The translations under genes were made by a program, and so were the position numbers. From Candidatus Rokuibacteriota bacterium (GTDB lineage Bacteria; Methylomirabilota; Methylomirabilia; Rokubacteriales; CSP1-6), in contig QHRS01000165.1 in the NCBI GenBank assembly GCA_003221435.1, forward strand, positions 1 to 6,695: a stretch of 6,695 nt of DNA. Reading direction: 5' to 3'. A model generated the notes under the pieces. That model worked only from the letters and a program-made list of their open reading frames with translations. It did no database searches and was not told the DNA's origin. The stretch's first letter is position 1. Each line of letters opens with the position of its first letter. Positions 6,087-6,695 of this stretch are shown here, in pieces.

Positions 6087-6695
6087 GTGTCCGGGCTGTC
6101 GGCCGCTCAGCGTCGCGTGGTCGAGCAGGTCGAGCGACTCACGACTTCGAGCATCGCGCCCCTCGCCGCCCGCTACGACGGCGAGGGCACCAACCCCGTC
6201 GAAAGCTGGCGCGTGCTGTGGCGCGAGGGCTTCCTCGGCGCGGCGATCCCGAAGGCGTACGGAGGCCTCGGGCTCGACATGCCGACCTACGCCGCGGTCA
6301 TCCGCACCATCGCCCGGGGGTGCGCGAACACCGCGATGACCGTCCACATGCACTCGACCGTCATGCGCTTCCTCGAGGCGCTCGGCACCGAGGCGCAGAA
6401 ACGGAAGTATTTCGCGGAGGTCGTCCGCGACGGCACGCTGTTCGGGAGCTGGGGCAGCGAGCCCGCCGTGAGCCTCTCACGCACGTTCCTGATGGAAACC
6501 ACGGTCCGGCGACACCCCGACGGCTGGGTCGTGGACGGCGTCAAGCACTTCTGCACGATGGCGCTCGGCGCCGGGTACTACTTGATCTGGTGCGCCCTGG
6601 ACGGCGAGCCCGACATGGCCAAGGGCCTGCTGCAGGTGCTCGTCCCTGCCTCGACGCCGGGCGTCGAGACGGACGGCAAGTGGAATACGCTCGGG
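6087..6695 (+). CDS. Acyl-CoA dehydrogenase family flavoprotein (3' end beyond window)
   Basis: Partial gene: 203 codons from a GTG at 6087, open at the right edge. Residues 1-115 match the all-helical N-terminal domain of acyl-CoA dehydrogenases, with GFLGAAIPKAYGGLGLD (48-64) and LEALGTEAQKRKYF (96-109). Residues 116-203 match the beta middle domain: FGSWGSEP (119-126) in place of the usual A-TEP flavin loop, then HPDGWVVDGVKHFCTMA (143-159) and a final KWNTLG where the family has W-x-x-x-GMR. The catalytic base lies beyond the edge. Such enzymes oxidise acyl-CoA thioesters with FAD; the KHFCT and aromatic-rich variant also resembles flavin-dependent monooxygenase relatives (DszC-like), which cannot be excluded. 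A stop lies in frame at 6081, so the start must be GTG 6087 or the GTG at 6117. The ribosome binding site is weak, suggesting coupling to the VOC gene three bases upstream. Confidence 0.88.
   Translation, partial: MSGLSAAQRRVVEQVERLTTSSIAPLAARYDGEGTNPVESWRVLWREGFLGAAIPKAYGGLGLDMPTYAAVIRTIARGCANTAMTVHMHSTVMRFLEALGTEAQKRKYFAEVVRDGTLFGSWGSEPAVSLSRTFLMETTVRRHPDGWVVDGVKHFCTMALGAGYYLIWCALDGEPDMAKGLLQVLVPASTPGVETDGKWNTLG

Noticed and set aside
5568..6353. 261-codon minus-strand open frame opposite the VOC and acyl-CoA dehydrogenase genes
   Set aside because: Shadow frame with biased composition. The plus strand has well-supported proteins throughout.

Overview
The window is high-GC, densely coding bacterial DNA with almost no spacer. 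It holds two gene blocks that point away from each other around a short control region at about 2397-2543. The mix of a PQQ alcohol dehydrogenase, a Tat-exported solute-binding protein and a branched-chain-type ABC importer followed by small catabolic enzymes resembles soil or groundwater lineages such as Rokubacteria/Methylomirabilota or some Proteobacteria. That placement is inference from gene content; there is no rRNA or other phylogenetic marker here.

Left block, minus strand (1-2396). A gene of the EboE family (TIM-barrel 'metabolite traffic' protein) is read first and is broken. Its two halves lie in different frames, and the junction near 1720/1721 lacks the segment where this family carries a conserved GVC-D--CH-type motif. 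About 150 bases downstream begins a secreted PQQ-dependent alcohol dehydrogenase that runs off the left edge; 358 residues are visible. It has the vicinal Cys-Cys pair, the metal-site Glu and Asn and the catalytic Asp. It also has the extra Asp two residues after the catalytic one (D-L-D) that marks lanthanide-using enzymes such as XoxF and ExaF/PedH.

Right block, plus strand (2544-6695). A Tat-exported type 1 solute-binding protein is followed by the permeases LivH and LivM, a VOC-fold (glyoxalase/dioxygenase superfamily) enzyme, and an acyl-CoA-dehydrogenase-like flavoprotein cut by the right edge. The last four genes overlap or nearly touch (4-bp overlap, 11-bp overlap, 3-bp gap), so this is very likely one operon. 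The ATPases LivG and LivF are not in view. Two catabolic-type enzymes inside the operon suggest that the imported compound is an organic acid, amide or aromatic-type substrate that is then oxidised, rather than simply leucine, isoleucine or valine.

Non-coding structure. The leader of the binding-protein gene can form a three-tier stem-loop (2476-2520) just upstream of its ribosome binding site. The 45-base gap between the binding-protein gene and livH is almost entirely a nested hairpin (3759-3801), a typical position for setting the binding-protein to permease ratio. I see no mobile element, CRISPR array, tRNA, rRNA or defence system. The points most worth following up are the lanthanide-type metal-site signature and the damaged solo eboE.
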